Shown here one piece after another: positions 25,789 to 34,940 of a stretch of DNA of 64,000 nucleotides; positions within the stretch are counted from its first letter, which is position 1, and every line of letters begins with the position of its first letter. The stretch is from Moryella indoligenes. GTDB lineage: Bacteria; Bacillota; Clostridia; Lachnospirales; Lachnospiraceae. The stretch spans positions 1 to 64,000 of the forward strand of contig NZ_JAUSTO010000002.1 in the NCBI RefSeq assembly GCF_030812885.1. Reading direction: 5' to 3'. The translations under genes were made by a program, and so were the position numbers. The notes beneath the pieces were generated by a model. It made no database searches and had not been told where the DNA came from. It was given only the letters and a program-made list of their open reading frames with translations.

Positions 25789-26706
25789 TTATCTTAAATT
25801 ATTTTCATCACCCTCAAAACGAGCCGCTCCGTACCACGGCTCCTGTTCTGTCCCCGACCAGGTATTCTGCTGCTTCTGCTGCTCTTCCCGTCGCCTCAGA
25901 TCATCGCGCAGCTGACGGTAGAGCTCTGCCTCTGCAGCCGCCCTGTAAGGATTGGTCCAGAGGACGTCCAGAAGTCCCCCGGTCAGAGCGCCGAGCAGCT
26001 GCCAGCCGATAAAGGACAGACTCAGGACAAAGGTTCCCCACTTGTTTCCGTCCATAAGCTGATAGCTCCGCTCAAAGACCTCCTTGCGGCTCAGCTCCGG
26101 CTCCTCCGCGAGGATGTAGGGAATCATCGTATACTCAATGCTCTTGATGATGCCGGGAATAATGAGGCAGAGCGTCCAGAGGACGATCTTGATATTGCGT
26201 ATCACCAGAGTCAGAACAATCTTTCCGTAGTTCCCCCCGGTGAAACCGGAAAAGATAGCTCCCGGCTCTGCCTTCGACTCGGTATTATCCAGGAAAAACC
26301 TCCGTATCCCGACCTCGAAGGCTGTAGAGATAAAAATATTCACCAGCAGAAGTATGAGCAGCATCCACAGCGACAGCGCTACAATCGCCGAGCGAAAGGT
26401 CGGAACCACATCAAGGACTGATTGTCCCATCCAGGGAAGCTTCTTTGCAACGCTGTAGCCCGGAAGCTTTTTCCACAGCCAAGAATCATCACCCATATTC
26501 TCTTCGTCCGCACTGTATCCGGAGGAATTAATTCCGGCCTCACTCTGCACAGCGGCAGTTTGCTGCTTCTCAGTATGGCTGCTTCTCCCCTCTCTGCCCT
26601 GTTCTACAAAGATCGCCAGCAGCAGCGCTGCGAGCACACAGAGTATATAATTTCGCTTAAATGCAGACCTCGCGTTTCTCTTTACTTCTTTTCGATTCCA
26701 GATCAT
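25789..26706 (-). CDS. DUF975 family membrane protein
   Basis: The 305-residue protein starts with RKEVKRNARSAFKRNY and a first helix, both typical of DUF975, then has a polar extracytoplasmic loop and later helices including LWTLCLIIPGIIKSIEYTMIPYILAEEP, the most conserved DUF975 segment. It ends in a polar, Gln- and Glu-rich cytosolic tail. Function of this family is unknown. ATG 26706 follows GGGAG; the frame extends upstream to 26811 but that part overlaps the glutaredoxin gene end and is not family-like. Confidence 0.85.
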   Translation of the reverse strand: MIWNRKEVKRNARSAFKRNYILCVLAALLLAIFVEQGREGRSSHTEKQQTAAVQSEAGINSSGYSADEENMGDDSWLWKKLPGYSVAKKLPWMGQSVLDVVPTFRSAIVALSLWMLLILLLVNIFISTAFEVGIRRFFLDNTESKAEPGAIFSGFTGGNYGKIVLTLVIRNIKIVLWTLCLIIPGIIKSIEYTMIPYILAEEPELSRKEVFERSYQLMDGNKWGTFVLSLSFIGWQLLGALTGGLLDVLWTNPYRAAAEAELYRQLRDDLRRREEQQKQQNTWSGTEQEPWYGAARFEGDENNLR

Positions 26707-26765
26707 TCTGCTCTCCCTGCGGTTCTTCCGCCATATTCTCCACACAGCATCTGTTTCAACAGCCT

Positions 26766-27044
26766 CTACTTCAGGGCTGCTTCGAGGGTCTGTCTGACAT
26801 GCTCTCTGCACTCCTCATAGCGCTCACCAAGATGTGCCTCGTAGAGCTTCTCCTTCCCGATAAACATGGAAGGCACGCTGAAATACTCGTACTGCTCCGC
26901 AAGCTCCGGCTGCTTCTCCTCGTTGATCCATTCCAGCTCCGGCTCCGCATACCTTGGATTCTCCGCCTTCAGCTCCTCCACTGCCCGCCTCGCATTCTTG
27001 CAGTAGGGGCAGCTCTCCAGATAAAAAACCGTGACCTTCTTCAT
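26766..27044 (-). CDS. Glutaredoxin-like thiol-disulfide protein
   Basis: The 92-residue protein has a thioredoxin fold with CPYC at residues 12-15 and VPSMFIG carrying the cis-proline. It probably reduces small disulfides or glutathione-type mixed disulfides in the cytosol. ATG 27044 is chosen because AAAGGAGA lies seven bases upstream; two earlier in-frame ATGs overlap that site. It lies 19 bp upstream of nothing on its own strand but follows the YitT gene closely, so the order of transcription is YitT, glutaredoxin, DUF975, TRIC. Confidence 0.88.
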   Translation of the reverse strand: MKKVTVFYLESCPYCKNARRAVEELKAENPRYAEPELEWINEEKQPELAEQYEYFSVPSMFIGKEKLYEAHLGERYEECREHVRQTLEAALK

Positions 27045-27063
27045 TTGCATTCTCCTTTTCAAC

Positions 27064-27945
27064 TCACTTTTTTCCCGGTGTAAAGCCCCGCCCGTGCACC
27101 TGACTGATGCGGCTGATGATCATGAAGCTCTCAGGATCTATCTCATGAATACGGCGCTCTAACCGCGGCAGCTCCCGGTTGTATACCACGCTCAGCACAA
27201 TCTGTGTATCCTTATTCATGTAACCGGTCTGCCCGTTCAGGAGCGTCACGCCGCGCTCCAGCTCTGTGAGAATCGCCATGCGGATCTCATCGGAGCGCTC
27301 GCTGATGATCTTCACCTCCGTGCGCGTCGTGCCAAGGAAAAGCATCTGATCCATGGCCATCGTTGAGATAATCACGACCACCAGTCCGTAGAGTATGCGC
27401 TCCGGGGGATAGACCACTGCCTGCATGAAAAGAATCAGAAAATCAAAGATATAGAAGCTGATGGAAATCGGTACATGACAGTACTTATTCAGCACAAGCG
27501 GCGGAATGTCCATGCCTCCGGTCGAGGAACCCGCGCGCAGCACGATTCCGAGAGAAATGCCGATGCCAAGTCCCGCAAAAATAGCGCAGAGCATCAGGTT
27601 ATCGCTCATCACATAATCCCCAAGCGCCCGCTCCCAGAACCCCAGCGCCAGCGGACTGATAAAGGTACTGAGCAGCGTCGAGAGAGCAAAGGCCCTGCCG
27701 AGCAGCAGAAGTCCCACAAACAGCATGAGCACATTCAGAACCAGAAGAGAGTAGGATACCGGAATCCCACTGATCTCATAGAGCACAATGGAAATGCCTG
27801 TCGCACCACTGGTAACCAGACTCGCCGGAAGCAAGAAGAGCTTTACAACAAGGCCAAAGAGTACATTTCCCAGCACGATCTCCGTGACTGCTGTGATCTT
27901 TCTTCCAATTCCGTCGTTCAGTATCATTTCCTGAAGCTTTCCCAT
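27064..27945 (-). CDS. YitT family membrane protein with DUF2179 domain
   Basis: The 293-residue protein has five to six N-terminal membrane helices with LLPASLVTSGATGISIVLYEISG and LRAGSSTGGMDIPPLVLNKY, the repeated glycine-rich YitT segments, followed by a soluble C-terminal DUF2179 domain (about 215-293: RTEVKIISERSDEIRMAILTEL and ERGVTLLNGQTGY). The role of YitT proteins is not well established; the soluble domain resembles a small ligand-binding PII-like fold. Gene spacing to the glutaredoxin gene is 19 bp. Confidence 0.9.
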   Translation of the reverse strand: MGKLQEMILNDGIGRKITAVTEIVLGNVLFGLVVKLFLLPASLVTSGATGISIVLYEISGIPVSYSLLVLNVLMLFVGLLLLGRAFALSTLLSTFISPLALGFWERALGDYVMSDNLMLCAIFAGLGIGISLGIVLRAGSSTGGMDIPPLVLNKYCHVPISISFYIFDFLILFMQAVVYPPERILYGLVVVIISTMAMDQMLFLGTTRTEVKIISERSDEIRMAILTELERGVTLLNGQTGYMNKDTQIVLSVVYNRELPRLERRIHEIDPESFMIISRISQVHGRGFTPGKK

Positions 27946-27974
27946 TCTGCTATGCTGCTCCTTTAATACTTAGC

Positions 27975-29219
27975 TTATTCTGCGCGGGGCGCGACCAGCT
28001 GGACGCTGCTGTCCTTTCCTGCCGGCGCGCTGTTCAGCTGCACGCTGCCGCTCTGCCCGGCCTCTATCTGCTCCTTGGCCGCGCGCTCTTCATTTTTAAT
28101 TTCTTCCAGCAGCGTGCTCCTTCCCAGAAGCTCTGCGATGAGCTCCGGAAGCAGCTTCCGATTCTGCGTCCATATGGTCTCCAGCTGGGTCTCTGGCACA
28201 GGCGCCGTTCCAAGTCCCACCTCCAGGGTGATGTTTGGCACATTCATCTCTGCATCCAGCCAGTCCTTGAAGCTGCAGCCCTCCTCGGATGCGCCGCTTC
28301 CCGGTGTCACCAGGCCATAACCTGTGAGTCTAGAAGCAATCCGGCCCATATTGTGCTCTCTCTCTCTTACCTCGGCACCGGCCTTGCTGTGTGCCCAGTA
28401 GATGATCTGACCCTGCGAGTGGTAATTCACCACCTCGCTGAACTTCTGACTTTGTACAAGCCTCATAATAGCCTGCGTCTCAAGCTCTGAGCCTCCGGAG
28501 GGACCCTTGTAGAGATCGCTCGCCGGCTTGTCTCGCAGATCCTTCAGAGGTGCCCAGCCCGGCGTCGGGAAGTTCCTGTTCAGATCGACTCCATTCGCAT
28601 TGTTCTTCCACTTATTCAGATACCAGTTATATTTGTTTGTATCCTCCAGCAGTCCCCATTCCGCCCAGCTTTGTATGATCGCATTGACCTTCCGCTTCAT
28701 CGCATTCGTCTGAAGACCGTCCAGCGCATATTGCGAGATCGCAACGCCATCCGGATCAAGCATCGGTACGAACTGCACGCAGACGCTCTCCAGACTGGCA
28801 TCACCGCTGTCTCTTCGGTCGAGGAGATCCTTCAGCTGACGCATGACGAGCGGCGTCGTGATGTATTCCCGCGCGTGCATCGCCGCGACCACGAGGATTT
28901 TTTTCTCCGCCGCCGGATTTCCTATTACAATGCGGTACAGTTGTCTGCCGTCCGCTGTGTTCCCGATAGAATCTGCGCTCACACCGGAATAGCGCTGTGT
29001 GAGAAGCGCAATATCCGATTGCAGCTGACTGTAAGTATACATCCCGCTCACAGCAAAATAAAAGCTGTCAGAGCTTGTCCTTAAATCGCTTACAGCACTT
29101 TTCGTTTCCCTCTTTGCATGAATCACAGTTCCCGCACGGGAGCTGAGTCCCGGCATCAGAGCCATTGCCGCTACAGCCAGAAAAAGCGCCGCTGTTTTCA
29201 TCCATCTCTGTTTCCGCAT
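27975..29219 (-). CDS. Secreted M14 zinc carboxypeptidase
   Basis: The 414-residue protein has a signal peptide (about 1-29, cleaved near SSRAG), a short N-terminal segment and an M14 carboxypeptidase domain. The zinc ligands are His115 and Glu118 in MHAREYITT and His267 in NYHSQG; Glu333 in TLEVGLG is the general base. DLNRNFPTPGW is the substrate-binding arginine segment. The C-terminal 60 residues are polar and Ser/Gln-rich. Such enzymes in Firmicutes trim peptides, including peptidoglycan stem peptides (gamma-D-glutamyl-diaminopimelate type), outside the cell. The start follows GGAGGTAGG. It appears to be transcribed alone. Confidence 0.93.
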   Translation of the reverse strand: MRKQRWMKTAALFLAVAAMALMPGLSSRAGTVIHAKRETKSAVSDLRTSSDSFYFAVSGMYTYSQLQSDIALLTQRYSGVSADSIGNTADGRQLYRIVIGNPAAEKKILVVAAMHAREYITTPLVMRQLKDLLDRRDSGDASLESVCVQFVPMLDPDGVAISQYALDGLQTNAMKRKVNAIIQSWAEWGLLEDTNKYNWYLNKWKNNANGVDLNRNFPTPGWAPLKDLRDKPASDLYKGPSGGSELETQAIMRLVQSQKFSEVVNYHSQGQIIYWAHSKAGAEVREREHNMGRIASRLTGYGLVTPGSGASEEGCSFKDWLDAEMNVPNITLEVGLGTAPVPETQLETIWTQNRKLLPELIAELLGRSTLLEEIKNEERAAKEQIEAGQSGSVQLNSAPAGKDSSVQLVAPRAE

Positions 29220-29355
29220 TTTCCTACCTCCGATGCTTTTTATTATACGACGGAAGCAGGCCGGCTTCTATTTACGGCTTTATTAAGCTTGCTTAACTTT
29301 CTTTCTGCAGAAACCAGATGTCCGCTCTGCAAAGACCTTGATGCCCGGGCTGTGC

Positions 29356-29934
29356 TTAAATAAACCACAGTGCCTGATTGGTCGTCGAAATGGACACCGC
29401 CCCGTTCTTCAGCGCGTTATAGACCTCCGACTTTGCTGTAATGAGCCCGCTGACCATAACGGGCACCCGACATAAGCGATTCAACCTCTGAATCACCTCC
29501 GGCAGCAGAGTCCCCGGAAGCACCTCTACGATATCCGGCTGCACCGATTCGCTGCGGCCATTCTTCTCAAAGCTGTCCATAGAGGTGCTGTCCAGCATAA
29601 ACATGCGGAGTATCGTGTTCAGGCCGATATCCCGCGCATGCTGAATCAGATTGAATTTTGTCGTAATGATACCATCCGCCTCCGTATAATTCCGAATATA
29701 GTCTACGGAAACATCCTTTGCCTGCAGTCCGCTGATCAGATCCATATGCACCATGGCGACCTTTCCCGCGTCCTTCAGACGCTTCACAATGCCTACGATA
29801 CTGCCGATATCGCCGTAAAGAATAAATACGATGCCGATATCGGAATGAAGACATTGCTCGAGTCCCTCATCATCCTTGATCGCTGCGATGACCGGATTGG
29901 CCTCCACTGCCTGCACAAACTCATAATGTCTCAT
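29356..29934 (-). CDS. glpP: Glycerol-3-phosphate responsive antiterminator
   Basis: The 192-residue protein matches GlpP, a small barrel-like RNA-binding antiterminator that acts on glp leader mRNAs when glycerol-3-phosphate is bound. Family segments are NPVIAAIKDDEGLEQCL, GDIGSIVGIVKRLKDAGK, VHMDLISGL, DGIITTKFNLIQHARDIGL and VEVLPGTLLPEVI. No glpF, glpK or glpD lies in this window, so its targets must be elsewhere. The start follows CAGGAGCAG. Confidence 0.94.
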   Translation of the reverse strand: MRHYEFVQAVEANPVIAAIKDDEGLEQCLHSDIGIVFILYGDIGSIVGIVKRLKDAGKVAMVHMDLISGLQAKDVSVDYIRNYTEADGIITTKFNLIQHARDIGLNTILRMFMLDSTSMDSFEKNGRSESVQPDIVEVLPGTLLPEVIQRLNRLCRVPVMVSGLITAKSEVYNALKNGAVSISTTNQALWFI

Positions 29935-30110
29935 TCTCTGCTCCTGTCCTGACTGTACAAAGCTGGTTTTATTTTATTATAACACGGAAGCCTTCTGAAG
30001 CGAAATGTCTCTTATGTTGCCGAAGTCACATACTTTCTGCTGCTTCTCTGCTATTCTTGTTGTCAGTCTGCTGCCATACTATGCGCGCACTGTAAGGAAA
30101 GGACCGCTCA

Positions 30111-31292
30111 ATGAACACTGAAAAAAACGTATATGCACTCTGCATGGAACACCCCGCACTGCGGGAATTTCTGATCTCCCACGGCTTCTCGCCGCTGCGG
30201 CAGGATATCGCATTTCAGACCATGGGGAAAATGATCTCACTCCGCCAAGCCCTCGCCACAAAAGGAATCGACGAGGAGATATTTCTCTCAGAGTATGAGA
30301 ACTACCGCGCCGTTGCCGGGTCAGAAGAGGAAGCAGACAACGCGGTTGATGCTTCCGCTACACGCCGCTATCTCGCTGCCGGTTCTCTTCCCTGCCCTGT
30401 GAAGCTCCCCCTGACTGACCACCTGAATGCCTACAATAAAGTACACCATGTGCATGACATCGATTTCGACTTTCGCTCCGCAAATCTGGGACTGGATTTT
30501 GTGACAGAGCGCCTTCTCTCCGGAAAAGAAGCGGCATACCCGGATCTCATCAGCTCCGCAGGCTATGAGCTCATCATTAACTCTGAGCTGCACAGTGTGT
30601 TCGCCACGCATTACACTGCACCGGAGCTTCCCTTCAACAGGGAAATGCAGACAAAGCTTCCGGGGCTGCGTGACCCGAAGGGTCTGTATCGCATCATCGC
30701 AGTGGTGCCGGCCGTATTTATCGTCAACAAACGGGCCCTCAACGGACGGCAAGTTCCGCGTTCCTGGGAAGAGCTCCTCTCCGGAGATTTCCGCCGGTCT
30801 GTCGCGATCCCGGTCTCCGATCTGGATATGCACAACGCCCTGGTGCTGACCATCTACAGCCGCTTCGGGGTGCAGGGTCTTGCCGCCCTGAAGGAATGCT
30901 TTGCAAAGAGTCTGCATCCCGCCCAGATGGTAAAGGGCATGCAGAATCAGGCTCCCTCAGTCTCTATCGCTCCCTACTTCTTTGCCTCTATGATTGCAAA
31001 TGACAATCAGGAGCTGGTGTGGCCGGAGGAGGGAGCTGTCGCCAGTCCCATCCTGATGACCGTCCGCAGAGAGAGCGAGGCTGCCATCGCCTCCGTCATT
31101 GACTATCTGCTCTCCAATGAAGTGAATCATATCCTCTCCTTCAACGGAAAATTTCCCGTGACTTCTCCCTCTGCCGGTCCGCAGCTCGCGCCGGAGCAGC
31201 AGCTCCTCTTTGCCGGCTGGGATATGCTGCATGAAATTTCAAGGGAACTGCCCGTAATAGAGAAATATTTTGCTCTGAACCAGAAAGGATAA
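30111..31292 (+). CDS. DUF1858-like domain fused to solute-binding protein fold, no signal peptide
   Basis: Residues about 5-55 (MEHPALREFLISHGFSP, then MGKMISLRQALATKGID) look like a DUF1858-type domain. The rest (about 110-390) resembles a type 2 periplasmic binding protein: AVFIVNKRALNGRQVPRSWEELLSG is the classical hinge region of iron/anion-type solute-binding proteins, and a conserved-looking C-terminal helix pair follows. There is no signal peptide, lipobox or membrane segment, so it should be cytosolic, which is odd for this fold. The next two genes follow at 4 and 19 bp. I infer a cytosolic carrier or scaffold for a metal, anion or cofactor. Function is unproven. Confidence 0.75.
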   Translation: MNTEKNVYALCMEHPALREFLISHGFSPLRQDIAFQTMGKMISLRQALATKGIDEEIFLSEYENYRAVAGSEEEADNAVDASATRRYLAAGSLPCPVKLPLTDHLNAYNKVHHVHDIDFDFRSANLGLDFVTERLLSGKEAAYPDLISSAGYELIINSELHSVFATHYTAPELPFNREMQTKLPGLRDPKGLYRIIAVVPAVFIVNKRALNGRQVPRSWEELLSGDFRRSVAIPVSDLDMHNALVLTIYSRFGVQGLAALKECFAKSLHPAQMVKGMQNQAPSVSIAPYFFASMIANDNQELVWPEEGAVASPILMTVRRESEAAIASVIDYLLSNEVNHILSFNGKFPVTSPSAGPQLAPEQQLLFAGWDMLHEISRELPVIEKYFALNQKG

Positions 31293-31296
31293 ATGT

Positions 31297-31980
31297 ATGA
31301 AACTGATTACCTTTTCGGGCCCGCCAAGCTCCGGCAAGACCTCTGTCATCCTGAAGACGATCGCACAGCTTAAGACAGAAAACAGAAAAATCGGTGTAGT
31401 AAAGTTCGACTGCCTCTACACCGACGACGATAAAATCTATGAAAAATACGGCATCCCCGTAAAGAAAGGGCTCTCCGGCGGACTCTGCCCGGACCACTTT
31501 TTCGTCTCCAATATTGACGAAATACTTCACTGGGGACACTCACTCGGACTCAGTATACTCATCACGGAATCTGCCGGACTCTGCAACCGATGCAGCCCCT
31601 ACATAAAAGATGTGCTCTCCATCTGCGTAATCGACAATCTCTCCGGCATCAACACACCGCTGAAGATCGGCCCCATGCTCCGCTCCGCAGATATTGTGGT
31701 CATCACCAAGGGCGATATCGTCTCTCAGGCAGAACGGGAGATCTTCGCCTCCAGAGTGCAGACCGTGAATCCGCGCGCCATCATTCTGAACCTGAACGGG
31801 CTGAGCGGACAGGGCGCATTTGAGCTCTCCTCCATCATCCGTGAGCGGGCCATGTCACTCACAGAGAAGCAGGAGATGAAGCTCCGCTACCCCATGCCGA
31901 CTGCACTCTGCTCCTACTGCCTTGGTGAGACCAGAATCGGTCAGGACTATCAGCTGGGAAATGTAAGAAAAATTCAGTAA
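31297..31980 (+). CDS. HypB/UreG-like SIMIBI GTPase with extra cysteine motifs
   Basis: The 227-residue protein begins with the P-loop FSGPPSSGKTS (G8-T15), followed by KIGVVKFDCLYTDDD and GGLCPDHFF, then ITESAGLCNRCSPY (90-101) and VVITKGDI (TKGD 137-140 as base-recognition motif). The order and spacing parallel HypB, where the equivalent of the AGLC segment holds a metal-binding cysteine. Further cysteines sit at 39, 64, 99 and in LCSYCLG (205/208) near the C-terminus, suggesting metal or Fe-S binding. I infer a metal-insertion or cofactor-transfer GTPase. It starts four bases after the preceding stop. No hydrogenase or urease genes are in the window. Confidence 0.78.
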   Translation: MKLITFSGPPSSGKTSVILKTIAQLKTENRKIGVVKFDCLYTDDDKIYEKYGIPVKKGLSGGLCPDHFFVSNIDEILHWGHSLGLSILITESAGLCNRCSPYIKDVLSICVIDNLSGINTPLKIGPMLRSADIVVITKGDIVSQAEREIFASRVQTVNPRAIILNLNGLSGQGAFELSSIIRERAMSLTEKQEMKLRYPMPTALCSYCLGETRIGQDYQLGNVRKIQ

Positions 31981-31999
31981 ACACGACAGGAGGACTTCT

Positions 32000-32971
32000 A
32001 TGACTATCGCAGAACTGCGGAAGCGCTATCCCTTCACTGACAACTTCTTTCTTGCAAACGGACTCTCTGTCGAGCACGCAGGAGCACTCACACTTCACGA
32101 GTATCTGACTCAGCTTGACGACACAGAAAAAGCAGAGCTCGGCGTCAGCCTCAGTGAGATAGAAAAAAACTTCGACGAATACCTCCGGCAAATGCTCGAC
32201 TTTCTGGGGGAGGAAAAGTACTTTCAGGGCATCACCATACTCCCCGGTCATGACAAAAGCGGAGCTCCGGAGCACTTCTCATCGCTTGAGCTGCACCCCT
32301 CTGATGTCATCTCCATTGTCGGCCCGACCGGCTCCGGAAAGAGCCGGCTGCTTGCAGACATCGAGTGGATGGCGCACGGAGACACACCGACTGGACGCCG
32401 CATACTTGTGAACGGCGAGGAGCTCTCCACAGAAAAGCGCTTCTCGGGAGGGGAGAAGCTGGTGGCTCAGCTCTCCCAGAACATGAATTTTGTGATGGAT
32501 CTCACTGTCGGAGAATACATCGATCTGCACGCAAAATCCCGGCTCGTGAATCCGGACGAAAAGCGGGAACGCATCATCGAGGATGCCAACCGTCTCTCCG
32601 GCGAGAGCTTTCAGCTGGACAGCTATATCACTGCGCTCTCCGGCGGACAGTCGCGGGCACTGATGATCAGCGACACCGCAAATCTCTCCAAAAGCCCCAT
32701 CGTTCTGATTGATGAGATCGAAAACGCCGGAATAGACCGGCAGGAAGCGGTAAAGCTGCTCATGGCGCGCGACAAGATTGTCCTCATGGCGACGCATGAT
32801 CCCCTGCTCGCTCTCATGGCGGATAAGCGCATCGTCATCAGCAACGGCGGAATCAGCCGTATCATCGAATCAAGCGAGGAGGAACACTGCGTGCTCGACA
32901 GGCTTCAGGAGCTTGACAGTTACATAAACGAAATGCGGTGCAAACTGCGCCGCGGAGAAAAGCTGGTTTAG
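32000..32971 (+). CDS. Stand-alone ABC ATPase with N-terminal DUF1858-like domain
   Basis: Residues about 1-70 (TIAELRKRYPFTDNFFLANGLS) look like a DUF1858-type helical domain, echoing the first gene of this unit. The ABC domain has Walker A GPTGSGKS (108-115), an inserted SGGEKLVAQL segment near 149, signature LSGGQ (213-217), Walker B IVLIDE (234-239) and switch histidine 266 in MATHDP. There is no membrane domain and no permease gene beside it, so it is probably not a transporter subunit. I infer an ATP-driven remodelling or release step acting with the neighbouring GTPase and binding protein. A terminator follows at 32998. Confidence 0.78.
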   Translation: MTIAELRKRYPFTDNFFLANGLSVEHAGALTLHEYLTQLDDTEKAELGVSLSEIEKNFDEYLRQMLDFLGEEKYFQGITILPGHDKSGAPEHFSSLELHPSDVISIVGPTGSGKSRLLADIEWMAHGDTPTGRRILVNGEELSTEKRFSGGEKLVAQLSQNMNFVMDLTVGEYIDLHAKSRLVNPDEKRERIIEDANRLSGESFQLDSYITALSGGQSRALMISDTANLSKSPIVLIDEIENAGIDRQEAVKLLMARDKIVLMATHDPLLALMADKRIVISNGGISRIIESSEEEHCVLDRLQELDSYINEMRCKLRRGEKLV

Positions 32972-32997
32972 TAAAGCCAAGATATCACAGAACCAGC

Positions 32998-33034
32998 TGA
33001 GGGTATTGGTGACTGTATCTCACCAATACCCTCA
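32998..33034 (+). terminator. Perfect 15-bp hairpin ending the three-gene unit
   Basis: TGAGGGTATTGGTGA and its exact complement enclose a seven-base loop. It lies between two converging genes and may serve both strands, although the U-tract is weak. Confidence 0.75.
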
Positions 33035-33098
33035 ATATCATGATTATGGAGCCGACATCCCCCATCCTGTACATATGAAAACTTTTATTACGCTATCT

Positions 33099-33911
33099 TC
33101 ATCCTGTGTACAGCTCCGGTCTTCTGTCTTCATAGGAAGGAAGCTTCTTTCTCACCTCTGCAATGCGCTCTGTGTCAATATAGACCGGGATGAGGCGCTC
33201 CCCTTCTCCGGCGCTCGCGAGCGTGACTCCCATGGGATCCACAGCGATGCTCTCTCCCATGCGTATCCTGCTGTACTGATCGCAGGCGAGCAGGAAGCAG
33301 GTATTCTCAATTGCACGTGCAGTGACAAGAGTCTTGAAGTGCAGACTCTTCAGATCTCCCTTCACCCATGCAGTCGGCATCAGGATGATCTCCGCTCCCT
33401 TTGCTCTCTGGTCGCGTGCCACCTCCGGGAAACGAACCTCATAGCACACAAACAGACCTATTCTTCCAAAAGGTGTATCCACCGGCTCAAAGAAGGCATC
33501 ACCTGCCTTAAATTCATCTGATTCCTTGTAGCCAAAGGCATCGTAAAGATGAGTCTTATGATAGCTTCGAACGATCTCTCCGCGATCATTTAACATAATC
33601 ACTGTATTATAGCTCCGTGAATCTGCGGAATCCTCTACCCGCTCCCGCATTCCGAAGACCAGCCACACGCCGTGTTGCGTAGCCAGCGCACGCATCCCCC
33701 GCACAAAGGCGCCATTCAGTGGCTGCGCTGTTGCATTGCGAGCTGCAGCATCTGCTCCCTTCCCGAATTCAATCATAAAGCTCTCAGGAAAAAGCAATAG
33801 CTGCGGCTGATACTTCCGTACCGCTTCTTCAGTAAAGCGCGCAGCCTTCCGAAGATTCTCCTCCGGGCTTTCTGTGCACTCCATCTGCACCATAACAAAA
33901 GTACTTTCCAT
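33099..33911 (-). CDS. Carbon-nitrogen hydrolase (nitrilase superfamily)
   Basis: The 270-residue protein has the nitrilase Glu-Lys-Cys triad: Glu43 in FPESF, Lys119 in YHKTHLYD and Cys156 in CYEVRFPE. The pattern is nearest to omega-amidase or N-carbamoyl-type amidases of this superfamily, which hydrolyse small amides in the cytosol. ATG 33911 follows GAGGGAA. It lies 14 bp downstream of the nitroreductase gene on the same strand, so both are probably co-transcribed. The exact substrate cannot be told. Confidence 0.92.
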   Translation of the reverse strand: MESTFVMVQMECTESPEENLRKAARFTEEAVRKYQPQLLLFPESFMIEFGKGADAAARNATAQPLNGAFVRGMRALATQHGVWLVFGMRERVEDSADSRSYNTVIMLNDRGEIVRSYHKTHLYDAFGYKESDEFKAGDAFFEPVDTPFGRIGLFVCYEVRFPEVARDQRAKGAEIILMPTAWVKGDLKSLHFKTLVTARAIENTCFLLACDQYSRIRMGESIAVDPMGVTLASAGEGERLIPVYIDTERIAEVRKKLPSYEDRRPELYTG

Positions 33912-33925
33912 TTTTATTCCCTCAT

Positions 33926-34438
33926 TCACAAAAATGCCGCAATCTCGCTGAGCTCCCTCCGCTCTCTGTGCAGATGCGCCGGATGGGCGTCCTCCGCCGG
34001 ATAACCGACCGGGAAAATTGCGACAAGATCATAGTCCTGCATCTCCGGAAACAGCTCCTTCATTCTGGGTGTATCAAACTTCCCGACCCAGGTGCTGCGA
34101 AGCCCCAGCGCATGAATCTCAAGCATCATATGCGTCGCGACAATCGAGGCATCGACCATGGAAAAATTCTCTCCGTCAGAGCTTCTGACCCAGGCCCGGC
34201 TCTTCTCTCCCCCAACCACAAAAAACAAGGAGGCGCCAAACATATAGGAATTCACCTCCGCAAGCTTTGCCCTCGCCTCCTCGCTCTGAAGTACCCAGAT
34301 TTTATAGGGCTGGGCATTATGTGCGGTCGGCGCTGCCTGTGCCGCCCCCAGTATCATATTTATTTTCTCCCGCTCCACAGCTCTGTCCGAGAGCTGCCGA
34401 CAGGAATAACGATCCTTCGCAAGTTCAAGAAAGTTCAT
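33926..34438 (-). CDS. Nitroreductase family flavoprotein
   Basis: The 170-residue protein is a small FMN-dependent nitroreductase-fold oxidoreductase: RYSCRQLSDRAVEREKINMIL at the N-terminus, QAAPTAHNAQPYKIWVL for the flavin contacts, and FPVGYPAEDAHPAH at the C-terminus. It acts on quinones or nitro compounds in the cytosol, with physiological substrate unknown. ATG 34438 follows CTGGGAG. It is the upstream member of a two-gene unit with the nitrilase. Confidence 0.92.
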   Translation of the reverse strand: MNFLELAKDRYSCRQLSDRAVEREKINMILGAAQAAPTAHNAQPYKIWVLQSEEARAKLAEVNSYMFGASLFFVVGGEKSRAWVRSSDGENFSMVDASIVATHMMLEIHALGLRSTWVGKFDTPRMKELFPEMQDYDLVAIFPVGYPAEDAHPAHLHRERRELSEIAAFL

Positions 34439-34605
34439 CTCTATTCTCCCAGGTTTTTCATCCATTGTTTTATACAATTTTTGTCTCTGCCACGGGCATT
34501 TTCACACTTCCGGATCTTCGGTCTCTTCTCTTTCACCCTACACTCCATCCACTTCTTGTAAGCTCCATTGTAACCCAAAAGGACAAATTATGCGAGACCT
34601 GTAAA

Positions 34606-34920
34606 ATGATGCGATACTTGTCAGGTAGCGCACGGCAGAAACGCGATCTCCAGCAATACCATCCCCTCAACGATGCGGCAATTTGATCTGGCGCATCTGC
34701 TGGTATATGAACTGAAACAGATAGGGCTTCAGGATGCTCAGGTAAACCATCACGGTATCGTGTACACCAAGCTTCCTCCCAGTTCTGCCTGCACACATTG
34801 CACAGCGATTGGTTTTCTGGGACATCTGGATACCTATCCCGGCGTACCCGGCAAAAACGTAAGACCACAGATTATTCCTCATTACGACGGAAAGGATATC
34901 CGCCTCGGACAGAGTGCTGT
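34606..34920 (+). pseudogene. pepT: Peptidase T N-terminal remnant
   Basis: Frames in this stretch spell the N-terminal part of tripeptidase T in pieces: MMRYL, then after a frameshift SNTIPSTMRQFDLAHLLVYELKQIG, then IGFLGHLDTYPGVPGKNVRPQI with YDGKDIRLGQ. The HLDT segment is the first metal-ligand motif of M20 peptidases. Homology ends near 34920, where unrelated symporter-like sequence begins. There is no usable single frame or intact active site. Confidence 0.78.
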
Positions 34921-34940
34921 ATTCCTGCGCACAGCGGTCT

